From an uncultured Collinsella sp. (GTDB lineage: Bacteria > Actinomycetota > Coriobacteriia > Coriobacteriales > Coriobacteriaceae), in assembly GCA_900542085.1 (NCBI GenBank), contig UQMK01000002.1, positions 61,202 through 125,201 on the forward strand: DNA of 64,000 bases. The letters run 5' to 3'. The notes beneath the pieces are model-generated. The model worked only from the letters and a program-made list of their open reading frames with translations, searched no databases and was not told the origin of the DNA. Of this stretch, positions 16,735 through 25,143 are shown piece after piece (within the stretch, counting starts at the first letter, position 1; every line of letters starts with the position of its first letter). The position numbers and the translations under genes were made by a program.

Positions 16735-17739
16735 ATGAAAATCAATCACGCGATTCTGCATATCCTGGACTTTGACTCTGCCGTTAACGTTATGAGCCAG
16801 CGCGAGCTCGATATCGAAAGCCGTATCGTACGCAACTTCGTGACCACGCATCTGCGCCGCGCACGAACCTCGGCCGACAATAAACGTGCCACGTTTGCCG
16901 AGAACTCTGCGTTTGGCGGCGAACTCAAGGGCTATTTCTTTGGCGAGCGCGAGTTCGTGGACCTGTCGCAGCAGATTGCGGAGTTCATCTCTTCCGAGCT
17001 CACCAAAGCCGAGAAAGCCGAGTCCACCGACGTGCTCGTGGCCGATTTTGACGACGATGAGGATGCCCGCTGGTTTGCCGTGATGCTGCTGGGCTCCAAG
17101 CAGGCTTTTATGCACGAAGTGGGCCGCGAGGAGGGGGAGGTACGCAACGACATCGCGCGCCACTACGCCATTCTGCCGAACCCCTCGCAAAAGGTGCCGA
17201 GCTATGCCATCGTGCGCGCGAGTACCATGGAGATCGGCTACGTGGACAAGAAGCGCAAGATTGCCGGCGAGGACCGTATGCTTATCCCCGATGGCCTGCT
17301 GCAGTGCGACACGGGTGTATCGGGCAAGGAGGTCATCGACACCGTGACGCGTGTGGTCGAGGAAGTCGCCGAGGAGCATGGTGCCAATACGGCCGTGGCA
17401 CTCGCCAAGGTTAAGGCTGCCGTTGCCGAGAAGGTTGAGGATGACGAGGAGCTGCCGCCTTGGGATATCGTCGATGAGGTCTTTGAGGACGAACCGGTCA
17501 TCAAGGAAAGCGTGCGCGCGGCACTGACCGAGGAGAAGGTTCCCGAGCGCGTTCCCGTGGAGCGCAAGCAGGTCGAGCGCGCTGCCGTGCGCAATCACAA
17601 GATCCGTACCGACACGGGTATCGAAATCAGCTTCCCGGCCGAGATGGGTTCGAATTCCGAGTACATCGAGTTCGTCAACGAGCCCAACGGCCTCATCTCC
17701 ATCGAGCTCAAAAACATCGGTAGTATCGAGAATCGATAA
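16735..17739 (+). CDS. Nucleoid-associated protein (YejK/NdpA-like)
   Basis: 334 residues starting MKINHAILHILD, the typical opening of the 37-kDa nucleoid-associated protein family. Family traits are a GGELKGYFFGEREFV segment, hydrophobic cores such as ARWFAVMLLGSKQAFMHEV, and a mixed alpha/beta C-terminal half ending in I-E-L-K-N-I. ATG 16735 is preferred over ATG 16726 because the weak site ACGGA is correctly spaced only for the former. YejK in E. coli sits on the nucleoid and its precise job is unsettled. The gene is single and closed by a long terminator. Confidence 0.75.
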   Translation: MKINHAILHILDFDSAVNVMSQRELDIESRIVRNFVTTHLRRARTSADNKRATFAENSAFGGELKGYFFGEREFVDLSQQIAEFISSELTKAEKAESTDVLVADFDDDEDARWFAVMLLGSKQAFMHEVGREEGEVRNDIARHYAILPNPSQKVPSYAIVRASTMEIGYVDKKRKIAGEDRMLIPDGLLQCDTGVSGKEVIDTVTRVVEEVAEEHGANTAVALAKVKAAVAEKVEDDEELPPWDIVDEVFEDEPVIKESVRAALTEEKVPERVPVERKQVERAAVRNHKIRTDTGIEISFPAEMGSNSEYIEFVNEPNGLISIELKNIGSIENR

Positions 17740-17766
17740 GTTGCGTTACGCCTACAGCGAGAAAGC

Positions 17767-17802
17767 AAAGGCCGAAGCCCTGGATGGGGTTTCGGCCTTT
17801 TT
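17767..17802 (+). terminator. Intrinsic terminator
   Basis: AAAGGCCGAAGCCC pairs with GGGGTTTCGGCCTTT around a TGGAT loop, followed by TT. Confidence 0.9.
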
Positions 17803-17838
17803 GCATGGGGCTGAATTACGTTGCAGGTCGAGCATACG

Positions 17839-17984
17839 TCAGCGAAAACGACCCAGAGCGAGCAAGGTGACGTGAAAGAGGAGGGCATTGACCTTCTGGT
17901 CATGCCCGACGATTGAACGTCAGATTGCCGCTCTGGGTCGTTTGCAGCGTCGACTAGTTACGCGGTTTGGTAAAACCGCGTAAC
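17839..17984 (-). repeat. Structured repeat element, copy 1 (type 'CTGACGT', minus orientation)
   Basis: On the minus strand this reads: a terminator-like hairpin (GTTACGCGGTTT / AAACCGCGTAAC), a spacer TCGACGCTGC, an outer arm AAACGACCCAGAGCG (plus 17929-17943 pairs with 17846-17860), conserved internal strands containing CTGACGTTCAATCGTC and TTTCACGTCACCTTGCTC, and a variable apical hairpin GGGCATGACC / GGTCAATGCCC. A second copy lies at 45004-45150. Between copies the internal strands are nearly identical, while the outer stem differs at two base pairs on both sides, so pairing is kept. It fills the gap between the nucleoid-associated protein gene and dapH. Confidence 0.85.
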
Positions 17985-17985
17985 C

Positions 17986-18705
17986 CTAAAGCTGGCGCAG
18001 GCCCTCTTCGAGGCCGGTCTTGCTGTCGGTCTTCTCGTCGCGCATCTTGATGACGCGGGCGGGGACACCGGCCACGACGGCACCGGCGGGGACGTCCTCG
18101 ACGCACACGGCGCCGGCGGCAACGACGGCGCCCTTGCCTACGTGCACACCCTCCAGGACCACGGCGTTGGCGCCGATCATGACATCGTCTTCGATGATGA
18201 CGGGCGTGGCGCTGGCGGGCTCCACAACGCCTGCCAGCACGGTGCCGGCGCCGATGTGGCAGTTCTTGCCCACGGTGGCGCGGCCGCCCAGCACGGCGCC
18301 CATGTCGATCATGGAGCCTTCGCCAATGACGGAGCCGATGTTGATAATGGCACCCATCATGATGACGGCGCGGTCGCCGATCTCGACGCGGTCACGGATA
18401 ATCGCGCCCGGCTCGATGCGGGCGTTGATGCCCTTGAGGTCGAGCATGGGCACGGCGGAGTTGCGGCAGTCGTTCTCCACATCGTAGTAATCGATGGAAT
18501 CGGCATTGGCATCAAGGATAGCTTTGAGCTCGTCCCAGTCGCCAAAGACGGTCTTGCCGCGACGGCCGCCGTAGACATGTGCGTTGCCCCAGGCAACCTT
18601 CATGCCGGGTTTCTCACGCACGTACAGCTTGACAGGCGTCTTTTTGGGCGCGGTGGCGATGTAATTGATAATCTCCTGGGCATCCATCTCGGCTGCATTG
18701 CTCAT
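17986..18705 (-). CDS. dapH: Tetrahydrodipicolinate N-acetyltransferase
   Basis: 239 residues. The C-terminal two thirds are a left-handed beta-helix of hexapeptide repeats: INARIEPGAIIRDRVEIGD, VIMMGAIINIGSVIGEGSM, then VGKNCHIGAGTVLAGVVEP. The N-terminal helix EIINYIATAPKKTPVKLYV fits the DapH/DapD-acetyl family. It acetylates tetrahydrodipicolinate from acetyl-CoA in the N-acetyl route to meso-diaminopimelate and lysine. It is the last gene of the L-box operon, 39 bases after dapB. The choice of acetyl over succinyl donor is inferred from family resemblance. Confidence 0.92.
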   Translation of the reverse strand: MSNAAEMDAQEIINYIATAPKKTPVKLYVREKPGMKVAWGNAHVYGGRRGKTVFGDWDELKAILDANADSIDYYDVENDCRNSAVPMLDLKGINARIEPGAIIRDRVEIGDRAVIMMGAIINIGSVIGEGSMIDMGAVLGGRATVGKNCHIGAGTVLAGVVEPASATPVIIEDDVMIGANAVVLEGVHVGKGAVVAAGAVCVEDVPAGAVVAGVPARVIKMRDEKTDSKTGLEEGLRQL

Positions 18706-18744
18706 TTGATGTCTCTCCTTTGGGTGGATCCGGTTGATACCTGG

Positions 18745-19485
18745 TTAGGCAAACATGACCTGGTCGAACGTATAGAAGCCAGGCTCGTGGGTGACGAGCT
18801 TCTGCGCGGCTGCCAGGGCGCCGTTGACAAAGATCTGACGGCTTGTGGCACGGTGCGTGAGCGTGACCTCCTCGTCCTGGCCAAAGAAACTTACTTCGTG
18901 CACGCCGGCGACGGTGCCGCCGCGCAGCGAGTGCATGCCGATCTCCTTGGGGTCGCGCGCTCCGCACATACCCTCGCGGCCATAGACGGGGTGGTAACCT
19001 GCCTCGGGCTCGGCTTCGACGACGGCGTCGAGCAACAACTTGGCAGTGCCGCTGGGGGCGTCGACCTTTTGGTTATGGTGTGTCTCGACGATTTCGCAGT
19101 CAAAGCCGGGCAGCTCGCGTGTGGCCTGCGCCACCAGATGGCGCAGGGCGGCGATGCCGATAGAGTAGTTGCCCGAGTGCATGACGCGGGCGTTCTGGCC
19201 CAGCTCGCGCAGGCGATCCATCTGCTCGGGCGTATAGCCCGTGGTGCCCGAGACCAACGCCGCGCCCGTGCGCTCGACATAGGCGACGACGGCATCGAAG
19301 GTCACGACGTTCGAGAAGTCGATGATGACGTCGGCTGCCGGGGCGTTCTCGAGCTCGGACAAGTCGAAGCCGATCTGGGCGACGATGTCGAAAACGGGCT
19401 GACCGGCGGCGTTGACAATGCCCCCGGCGGTAGTGCGGATGAGCGAGCCCATGCGGCCCGTTCCCATAATGACGGTCTTAATCAA
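18745..19485 (-). CDS. dapB: 4-hydroxy-tetrahydrodipicolinate reductase
   Basis: 246 residues. VIMGTGRMGSLI is the dinucleotide-binding loop. IIDFSNV, SGTTGYTPEQMD and HSGNYSIGIAAL mark the Rossmann core, and ETHHNQKVDAPSGTA holds the catalytic His/Lys motif. It reduces the DapA product to tetrahydrodipicolinate. The start overlaps the end of the lysA-dapA frame by 8 bases, so translation is probably coupled. Confidence 0.95.
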   Translation of the reverse strand: MIKTVIMGTGRMGSLIRTTAGGIVNAAGQPVFDIVAQIGFDLSELENAPAADVIIDFSNVVTFDAVVAYVERTGAALVSGTTGYTPEQMDRLRELGQNARVMHSGNYSIGIAALRHLVAQATRELPGFDCEIVETHHNQKVDAPSGTAKLLLDAVVEAEPEAGYHPVYGREGMCGARDPKEIGMHSLRGGTVAGVHEVSFFGQDEEVTLTHRATSRQIFVNGALAAAQKLVTHEPGFYTFDQVMFA

Positions 19486-21787
19486 GCAGACCAGCTCCCT
19501 TCAGAGCATCGGTAAGTGCGGAGCGCGTGTCGTCTGCCATGGGGCACAGCGGCATGCGATAGTTTGCCTCGATCATACCCATCTGGGCGAGTGCTTCCTT
19601 GACGGGGATGGGGTTGACCTCGCTAAAGAGGGCATTGATGAGCGGCTGGCCGGCAATCTGGATATTGCGGGCGCGCTCCACGTCACCGTCCAGATAGGCG
19701 CGGCACATGTCGTGCACGAGCTGCGGCTGAACATCGGCCCACACGCTGATGGTGCCCGAAGCGCCCAGGCTCATGAGCGGTACGGTAAGTGCGTCCTCGC
19801 CCGAGTACATACGGAAGTCGTCGGACAGCAGGTGGGCGATCTTGGCTGCGTAGGCGACGTTGCCCGAGGCTTCCTTAATACCCATGATGTTGGGGTGCGC
19901 GGCCAAGCGCTCTACGTTGCGCTCGCTGATGCCGCAGCCGCAGCGGCCGGGAATGTTGTACAGGATGCAGGGGATGTCCACGGCATCGGTGACGGTCTTA
20001 AAGTGCTGATAGATGCCCTCTTCATTGGCCTTGTTGTAGTAGGGGGTAATGAGCAGCAGACCGTCGGCGCCCAGGCCCTGGTAGGTGAGCGACTTGGTGA
20101 GCATGGTCTGCGTGGAGTTGGAGCCCGAGCCGGCGATGACGGGGATGCGTCCTGCAACTTGCTTGACCACTGCGGCGACAACGGAGTTGTCCTCGTCGTC
20201 GGTCATCGTGGCGCTCTCGCCGGTGGTGCCCAAGGTGAGGATGGCGTCGGTGCCGTTTTGCAGGTGGAAATCGATAAGGCGCTCGAGTGCGTCAAAGTCG
20301 ACGCTGCCGTCCTTTTTAAACGGCGTAACAAGGGCGACGATTGAGCCCTCGAGATTGCGGATGTCCATGTTCTTCTCCTTCGCGTCCGCGATCTGGATGC
20401 GTTTGTTCCATTGGGCGGCGACTGCCAGGCGCTCGTCTTGGGCGCGACGGCGAGCACTTTCGGCGCGCGACTTGGCCAGCAGCTCTCGGCCGCTCGGCAG
20501 CACGTCGAGTGTGGCAAAGTAATCGCCCGGACGCTCGGCGCGGCGGATGAGGTCGGCCGAGCCATCGGGGCGCAGCAGCACCTCGGCGGAGCGCAGCCGT
20601 CCGTTGTAGTTGTAGCCCATGGAGTAGCCATGCGCGCCGGTATCGTGGATCACGAGCACATCGCCCATGTCGATCTGCGGTAGCTCGCGGTCGATGGCGA
20701 ACTTGTCGTTGTTCTCGCACAGATTGCCCGTAATGTCGTACGTGTTAGTGACAGGCGCCGCGGTCTTGTCGGCGCCACCCGGCTGACCCATTACCGTAAT
20801 GTGGTGGTAGGCGCCGTACATGGCAGGACGGATCAGATCGACGGCGCTTGCGTCGACACCGATATAGTCCTTGTAGATCTGCTTTTCGTGGATAGCCTTG
20901 GTGACCAGGCAGCCGTAGGGCCCCATCATAAAGCGGCCCATCTCGGTGCAGATGGCCACATCGCCCATACCGGCGGGAACCAGGATTTCGTCGTAGGCCG
21001 CGTGCACCCCCTCGCCGATGGCGTGAATGTCGTTGGCCTGCTGCTCGGGCAGATAGGGGATGCCGACGCCGCCGGACAGATTGATGAAGGCGACATGTGC
21101 ACCGGTCTCGCGCTCCAGGCGCACGGCAAGCTCAAAGAGGATGCGCGCGAGCTTGGGGTAGTAGTCGTTGGTGACGGTGTTGCTGGCAAGGAAGGCATGA
21201 ATGCCAAAATTCTCGGCGCCCTTGGCCTTGAGCATGCGGAAAGCCTCAAAGAGCTGCTCGGTGGTCATGCCGTATTTGGAGTCGCCGGGGTTATCCATGA
21301 TGCCGTTGGAGAGCTGGAACAGGCCGCCCGGATTAAAGCGGCAGCTGACCGTCTTGGGGATGGGGCCCGCGACGCGCTCAAAGAACTCGATGTGGCTGAT
21401 GTCGTCAAAGTTGACGATGGCGCCCAATTTGTCGGCGAGCTCAAAGTCCGCTGCCGGTGTGTCGTTGGACGAGAACATGATGTCGTGTCCCGTGATGCCC
21501 AGCGAGCGGGCGATCATGAGCTCGGTATAGCTCGAGCAATCGCAGCCGCAGCCGTATTCGTTGAGAATGGAGATGAGCGCCGGGTTGGGATTGGCCTTGA
21601 CGGCAAAGTATTCCTTAAAGCCCGGGTTCCATGCAAAGGCATCGCGCACCTCTTGCATGTTGCGGCGGATGCCCGCCTCGTCATATAGATGAAACGGCGT
21701 GGGGAACTGCTCAACGATATGCTCGAGCGTCTCCTTGTCCACAAACGGCTGCTTGGCCGCATATGCCTCGTTGGGGGTCAATGCCAT
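19478..21787 (-). CDS. lysA-dapA: Continuous LysA-DapA reading frame: diaminopimelate decarboxylase plus dihydrodipicolinate synthase
   Basis: 769 codons without a stop. Residues 1 to about 425 are a fold-III PLP decarboxylase: EYFAVKANPNPAL holds the PLP Lys, FINLSGGVGIPY is the phosphate loop, and DTGAHGYSMGYNYNG is the C-terminal active-site segment. After a charged linker (about 426-473), Met474 starts a full-length DapA of 296 residues. It contains LGTTGESATM, the ITPYYNKANEEG Tyr motif and GIKEASGN with the Schiff-base Lys. The internal Met (ATG 20368) is preceded by AAGGAG at 7 bases, so DapA may also be made separately. One fusion would link the first committed and the last enzyme of lysine synthesis. 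The whole is controlled by the L-box upstream. Confidence 0.88.
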   Translation of the reverse strand: MALTPNEAYAAKQPFVDKETLEHIVEQFPTPFHLYDEAGIRRNMQEVRDAFAWNPGFKEYFAVKANPNPALISILNEYGCGCDCSSYTELMIARSLGITGHDIMFSSNDTPAADFELADKLGAIVNFDDISHIEFFERVAGPIPKTVSCRFNPGGLFQLSNGIMDNPGDSKYGMTTEQLFEAFRMLKAKGAENFGIHAFLASNTVTNDYYPKLARILFELAVRLERETGAHVAFINLSGGVGIPYLPEQQANDIHAIGEGVHAAYDEILVPAGMGDVAICTEMGRFMMGPYGCLVTKAIHEKQIYKDYIGVDASAVDLIRPAMYGAYHHITVMGQPGGADKTAAPVTNTYDITGNLCENNDKFAIDRELPQIDMGDVLVIHDTGAHGYSMGYNYNGRLRSAEVLLRPDGSADLIRRAERPGDYFATLDVLPSGRELLAKSRAESARRRAQDERLAVAAQWNKRIQIADAKEKNMDIRNLEGSIVALVTPFKKDGSVDFDALERLIDFHLQNGTDAILTLGTTGESATMTDDEDNSVVAAVVKQVAGRIPVIAGSGSNSTQTMLTKSLTYQGLGADGLLLITPYYNKANEEGIYQHFKTVTDAVDIPCILYNIPGRCGCGISERNVERLAAHPNIMGIKEASGNVAYAAKIAHLLSDDFRMYSGEDALTVPLMSLGASGTISVWADVQPQLVHDMCRAYLDGDVERARNIQIAGQPLINALFSEVNPIPVKEALAQMGMIEANYRMPLCPMADDTRSALTDALKGAGLLD
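20366..20384 (-). promoter_or_regulatory. Internal ribosome binding site and start for DapA
   Basis: On the minus strand AAGGAGAAGAACATG occurs inside the lysA-dapA frame. It is exactly where DapA-type homology starts (MDIRNLEGSIVALVTPF), which would give an independent 296-residue DapA. Confidence 0.6.
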
Positions 21788-21875
21788 GTCCCGTAAACCT
21801 CGCTATCCAGACGGCGCCATCTGCGCATCGAATCCGCATAGCGTGGACCCAATGTCCGGATAGCGCTCCCGCATT

Positions 21876-22022
21876 GCTGCAGACAGTCCTGCGGGTGTTT
21901 CCCGCAGGCCCACCAGGTTGTTCGTGCCCGAAAAGCCCAGTTCGGCGGGTTTCGCCTCCCCACGGGGTCAAAGCCTGCCGGCTCGCCCGCGGTTCTTCGT
22001 GCCCGCGCCTCTATCAAGTGGT
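21876..22022 (-). promoter_or_regulatory. Lysine riboswitch (L-box) of the lysA-dapA-dapB-dapH operon
   Basis: On the minus strand the hallmark L-box segments appear in order: TTGATAGAGGCGCG, a GAGCCGGCAGG helix, GGGGAGGCGAAACCCGCCGA, CCTGG, a GCCTGCGGG / CCCGCAGG helix and the closing GACTGTC. The downstream leader contains CGCTATCCGGAC and GTCTGGATAGCG. These can pair and bring the weak GAGG ribosome site next to the stem, suggesting control of translation or termination by lysine. No U-tract terminator is obvious, so translational control is favoured. Confidence 0.88.
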
Positions 22023-22123
22023 AACGACCCTACCACGTTGCACTTTACCAAACAAGAGTATTCGTATATAACGTTTAAAAAATGCAGGGATATGCTGGAA
22101 ACAAGGGCGTCACAATTTTGCAT

Positions 22124-22135
22124 CACAATATTGTG
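22124..22135. promoter_or_regulatory. 12-base palindrome in the divergent promoter region
   Basis: CACAATATTGTG, a perfect palindrome, sits 31 bases before the M20 deacetylase start in the AT-rich gap facing the lysine operon. It is a possible operator; the binding protein is unknown. Confidence 0.35.
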
Positions 22136-22166
22136 TGAATGGAAATGCCCCATGAAAGGATCCTTT

Positions 22167-23354
22167 ATGACCGAGCTCCAAGAACTTCGTCGCTATCGTC
22201 GCGACCTGCATCGCATTCCGGAGCTCGATTTCGATCTTCCTCAAACAATAGCCTATATCGAGGGCGTGTTGGCACCACTCACCTGCGAAGTGACCCATCC
22301 GTGCCCCAGCTGCGTCTGCGCTTTCTTCGACGCTGGCGTTGGTGCCACGCATGCCACGGCGATTCGCGCCGACATGGACGCCCTGCCCATCGCGGAGGCG
22401 ACGGGTGCGGTCTTTGCCTCGACGCATCCCGGAAAGATGCACGCTTGCGGACACGATGGACATATGGCCATGGCACTTGCCGCCGCGACGTATGTCGACC
22501 GTACGATTCGCGAGCAGCCGGGTGCCATCAAGCGCAACGTGCTCTTTGTGTTCCAGCCGGCCGAGGAAACGACCGGTGGCGCCAAGACGGTATGCGAGAG
22601 CGGCGTGTTCGAGCGCTACGGGGTCGACCGAATTTTTGGCTTCCATGTGTGGCCCGATCTGCCTGCCGGCACGTTGGCGAGTTGTTCCGGTCCGCTGCTG
22701 GCGCGTTCGAGCGAGACGCATATCCATATTCACGGTACGAGCATCCATATTGCTAAGACCTATGGTGTGCCGGTTGAGGAGTCGCACGATGCCGCGTTGG
22801 CGGCAGCGAAGTTTTTGGTTGCCGAGCGCGTGCTGATGGACGAGCTGGGCACCGACGAGCCCTGTATCGGCAAGTTTGGTCTGCTGCAGGCCGGTACCGT
22901 TTGCAATGCGGTGGCGGGGGAGGCCCATGTGGCCGGCAGCCTGCGTGTGTTTACAGACGACATGTTCGACCGTGCACGCGAGGGCGTGCACCGCGTGCTT
23001 GATGAGGCATGCGCTGCAACGGGCTGCACGTACGATCTCGACTTTGCCGAGGGCTATCCGCCGGTTGACAACGACCCCGAGTTATTTGCCCGAATCGCGC
23101 CTGCTCTGCCCGAGTTACAGTTCGTAGATGAGCCTTTGCTGATCGCCGAGGATTTCGCCTTTTACCAGCGTTGTCTGCCGGGTGTGTTCTTCTTGCTGGG
23201 CACGGGCGTTCCTGTCAGTCGGGATAATCCGAGCGACACCGAGGGCTGCCCCGCCTATGCCACGAGTGCCCTGCATACGGATACCATGCTCTTTGACGAG
23301 GAAATCCTGCTCAAAGGCCTCGATGTCTACAAACGATTGCTTGGCTTGGAGTGA
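22167..23354 (+). CDS. M20-family amidohydrolase, probable N-acetyl-diaminopimelate deacetylase
   Basis: 395 residues. RRDLHRIPELDFDLPQT is the start typical of the IAA-amino-acid-hydrolase/hippurate-hydrolase group. AIRADMDALPI, HACGHDGHMAMAL and QPAEETTGGAKTV carry metal ligands and the catalytic Glu; a late Glu/Asp-Phe segment is IAEDFAFYQR. Standing divergently beside lysA-dapA, dapB and dapH, it fits the deacetylase that releases L,L-diaminopimelate from the N-acetyl intermediate. ATG 22167 has AAAGGA at 6 bases; ATG 22152 is possible. Another amidohydrolase substrate cannot be excluded. Confidence 0.85.
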   Translation: MTELQELRRYRRDLHRIPELDFDLPQTIAYIEGVLAPLTCEVTHPCPSCVCAFFDAGVGATHATAIRADMDALPIAEATGAVFASTHPGKMHACGHDGHMAMALAAATYVDRTIREQPGAIKRNVLFVFQPAEETTGGAKTVCESGVFERYGVDRIFGFHVWPDLPAGTLASCSGPLLARSSETHIHIHGTSIHIAKTYGVPVEESHDAALAAAKFLVAERVLMDELGTDEPCIGKFGLLQAGTVCNAVAGEAHVAGSLRVFTDDMFDRAREGVHRVLDEACAATGCTYDLDFAEGYPPVDNDPELFARIAPALPELQFVDEPLLIAEDFAFYQRCLPGVFFLLGTGVPVSRDNPSDTEGCPAYATSALHTDTMLFDEEILLKGLDVYKRLLGLE

Positions 23355-23356
23355 CG

Positions 23357-23680
23357 ATGGAACGACGCCGATGGTCTGCCGTGTATAGTCCTGGTGGGTG
23401 CGGGTGCGGCTTGCTGCTGCTCCCGGTTATTGCTGTGAGCATTGGCGTGATGTTTGCGCTTGCTGGACTGGCAGCAGCGGCACTTGCGCTGTTGATTGTG
23501 GCCATTGGCGTGACGATTTGGCTCTGCCGTTCTCGCGAGCAACGCCGTGCCGACGGCAAGACCAATGTCGGATGGGCCTTCTTTTTGGTTGTCGCCTACC
23601 TATTGAGCATCAGTTATCTGGCGTTCTTTTTCTTGTTGCTTGTGAGTACCTTTACTGGGGAATCCGTCACGGTGGGGTAG
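23357..23680 (+). CDS. Small membrane protein of unknown function
   Basis: 107 residues with a basic N-terminus (MERRRWS). A Gly/Leu/Ala-rich double hydrophobic stretch (about residues 13-53, GCGCGLLLLPVIAVSIGVMF onward) and a third helix (about 68-95, FFLVVAYLLSISYLAFFFLL) are separated by a charged RSREQRRADGK loop. GGAG lies 6 bases before ATG 23357, and the start is 2 bases after the M20 stop, so the two genes are co-expressed. Its role with the deacetylase is unknown. Confidence 0.75.
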   Translation: MERRRWSAVYSPGGCGCGLLLLPVIAVSIGVMFALAGLAAAALALLIVAIGVTIWLCRSREQRRADGKTNVGWAFFLVVAYLLSISYLAFFFLLLVSTFTGESVTVG

Positions 23681-23710
23681 GCTTCGATTGCCTTTTTGAG
23701 GATGAACCGA

Positions 23711-23750
23711 AAAGGGGCCGGATGGGCACTTTGCCTATCCGGCCCCTTTC
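23711..23750. terminator. Bidirectional terminator
   Basis: AAAGGGGCCGGAT / ATCCGGCCCCTTT arms lie between the small membrane protein (+) and the convergent MFS gene (-), ending TTTC on the plus strand. Confidence 0.8.
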
Positions 23751-23770
23751 GCTCGGTAGTCAATTCGGTC

Positions 23771-25090
23771 TTACTCGGCTGCCTCGCGGCGAGCGACCTC
23801 GTCGATCAAGATGGCATCGCCGTGCTTGGCGGCGGCAATGCTCGCGGCCATAATCATGCCCATTGCCGTGATGTAGGCGAAGAGCATCGACGGCGCCACG
23901 TCCATAACGATGCCGGAGAGAATCGGCGTCGCCACCTGAGCCGCCATGCTCACGGTGTAGTAGTAACCGGAGTAGCGGCCCACGCTTTGGGAGCTGCAGC
24001 ACTCCAGAATCATCGTGTACACGCACAGGTCCACGCCGCCCAGCGCGACGCCCATCAACAAAAAGATCCCGTACAACACGGGCGAGAAACCGGGTGCCAG
24101 CCAAAGAAGCGCGGGGCACAAAACCATGATGACGGCGGTGCCCAGGGCGACCTTTTTGCGGCCGATTTTGAGCGAAAGGTTTGCCAGGGGTACGTAGCTT
24201 AGCAGCGCGCCTGCAATCGTCACGATATTGATGATGGCATAGGAACCGCCCTCCATGCCATAGAACAAATCGGCATAACGGCTGATATTGGTGGTCATGG
24301 CGTTATAGCTCATGTAGTAGAAAAACGTTGCGGCGAGCAGCATGATGATGGAGCGACGCACGTCGGTGTCTGCAACGCGTTCCTTACCGCCGGCCTCGGG
24401 GGAGTCGTCTTTGTCAATCTGATCCTCGTCGATGCCCATTGACAGCGATTTCTCGCGCATCTTTTCGACGAGGGCGGGCTCACGGACAAAGATGCCGTAG
24501 ACAACGGCTGACACGAGGATAAAAGCGGCCTGCAAGATAAAGAGCGGAAGATAATCAGGTTTGTCGGCCTTGGGAACCATGACCGAGATGGCGACGAGCA
24601 TAAGACCCGTTCCCGCATAGCCGACGATCTTTTCGATTGAGTCTGCCTTGGTTCGAAGTGGGCGAGGCGTAATATCTGCCACAATGGCAACCGTCATGGT
24701 GCGGTAGGCGCATATTGCCAAAAGCGTGAGGATAATCGCGCCAATGAGCAGAGGTAGGCTGCCCATGTTGTTGGCGATCGCGATGAGCGGGACGGAGAGC
24801 ATTGCCACCGCGGAGCCGCCCAAGATAAAGGGCGTTCGACGCCCGAGTTTGCTTGCGCAGCGGTCCGAGAGGATGCCAAAGAGCGGAAGCAGGAACAGGC
24901 CAAAGACATTATCGATGGCCATGATCGCGCCGGTGAGCGAGTTGGATAGGCCAAAGGTCCCTGTGAGCATCTTGGGAACGATGCCGTCGTAGACCTGCCA
25001 AAAGCTGATCATGCCCATAAAGGGTAAGGAGGCGAGGGCGACGGCCTTGGTGTCGAGCCGGGCCGCCCGTTTAAGATTTGGTTGGGTCAT
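23771..25090 (-). CDS. MFS transporter (SLC45/GPH-like sugar or solute carrier)
   Basis: 439 residues with about 12 membrane helices. FGILSDRCASKLGRRTPFIL (between helices 2 and 3) is the MFS signature loop as found in SLC45 and GPH-type sugar carriers. A long charged central loop (EKMREKSLSMGIDEDQIDKD) separates the halves. ATG 25090 has AGGAGAA upstream; longer upstream open sequence is rejected because it runs antisense into the M20 gene. It is the last gene of the enoate-reductase/AcnX/M20 operon and probably imports the substrate of that pathway. Confidence 0.85.
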   Translation of the reverse strand: MTQPNLKRAARLDTKAVALASLPFMGMISFWQVYDGIVPKMLTGTFGLSNSLTGAIMAIDNVFGLFLLPLFGILSDRCASKLGRRTPFILGGSAVAMLSVPLIAIANNMGSLPLLIGAIILTLLAICAYRTMTVAIVADITPRPLRTKADSIEKIVGYAGTGLMLVAISVMVPKADKPDYLPLFILQAAFILVSAVVYGIFVREPALVEKMREKSLSMGIDEDQIDKDDSPEAGGKERVADTDVRRSIIMLLAATFFYYMSYNAMTTNISRYADLFYGMEGGSYAIINIVTIAGALLSYVPLANLSLKIGRKKVALGTAVIMVLCPALLWLAPGFSPVLYGIFLLMGVALGGVDLCVYTMILECCSSQSVGRYSGYYYTVSMAAQVATPILSGIVMDVAPSMLFAYITAMGMIMAASIAAAKHGDAILIDEVARREAAE

Positions 25091-25143
25091 GCTGGTTCTC
25101 CTGGTCGGTAAAAGCGGGGAGGGGCGATGTCGGCCCTCCCGTC

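Noticed and set aside
17839..17984. Element copy as an ordinary rho-independent terminator only
   Set aside because: A simple terminator would not conserve 20-base internal loop strands between two distant copies; only the end hairpin is terminator-like.
21788..21875. Additional small ORF between the L-box and lysA
   Set aside because: No ribosome site, and the segment is explained by the expression-platform stem (CGCTATCCGGAC / GTCTGGATAGCG).
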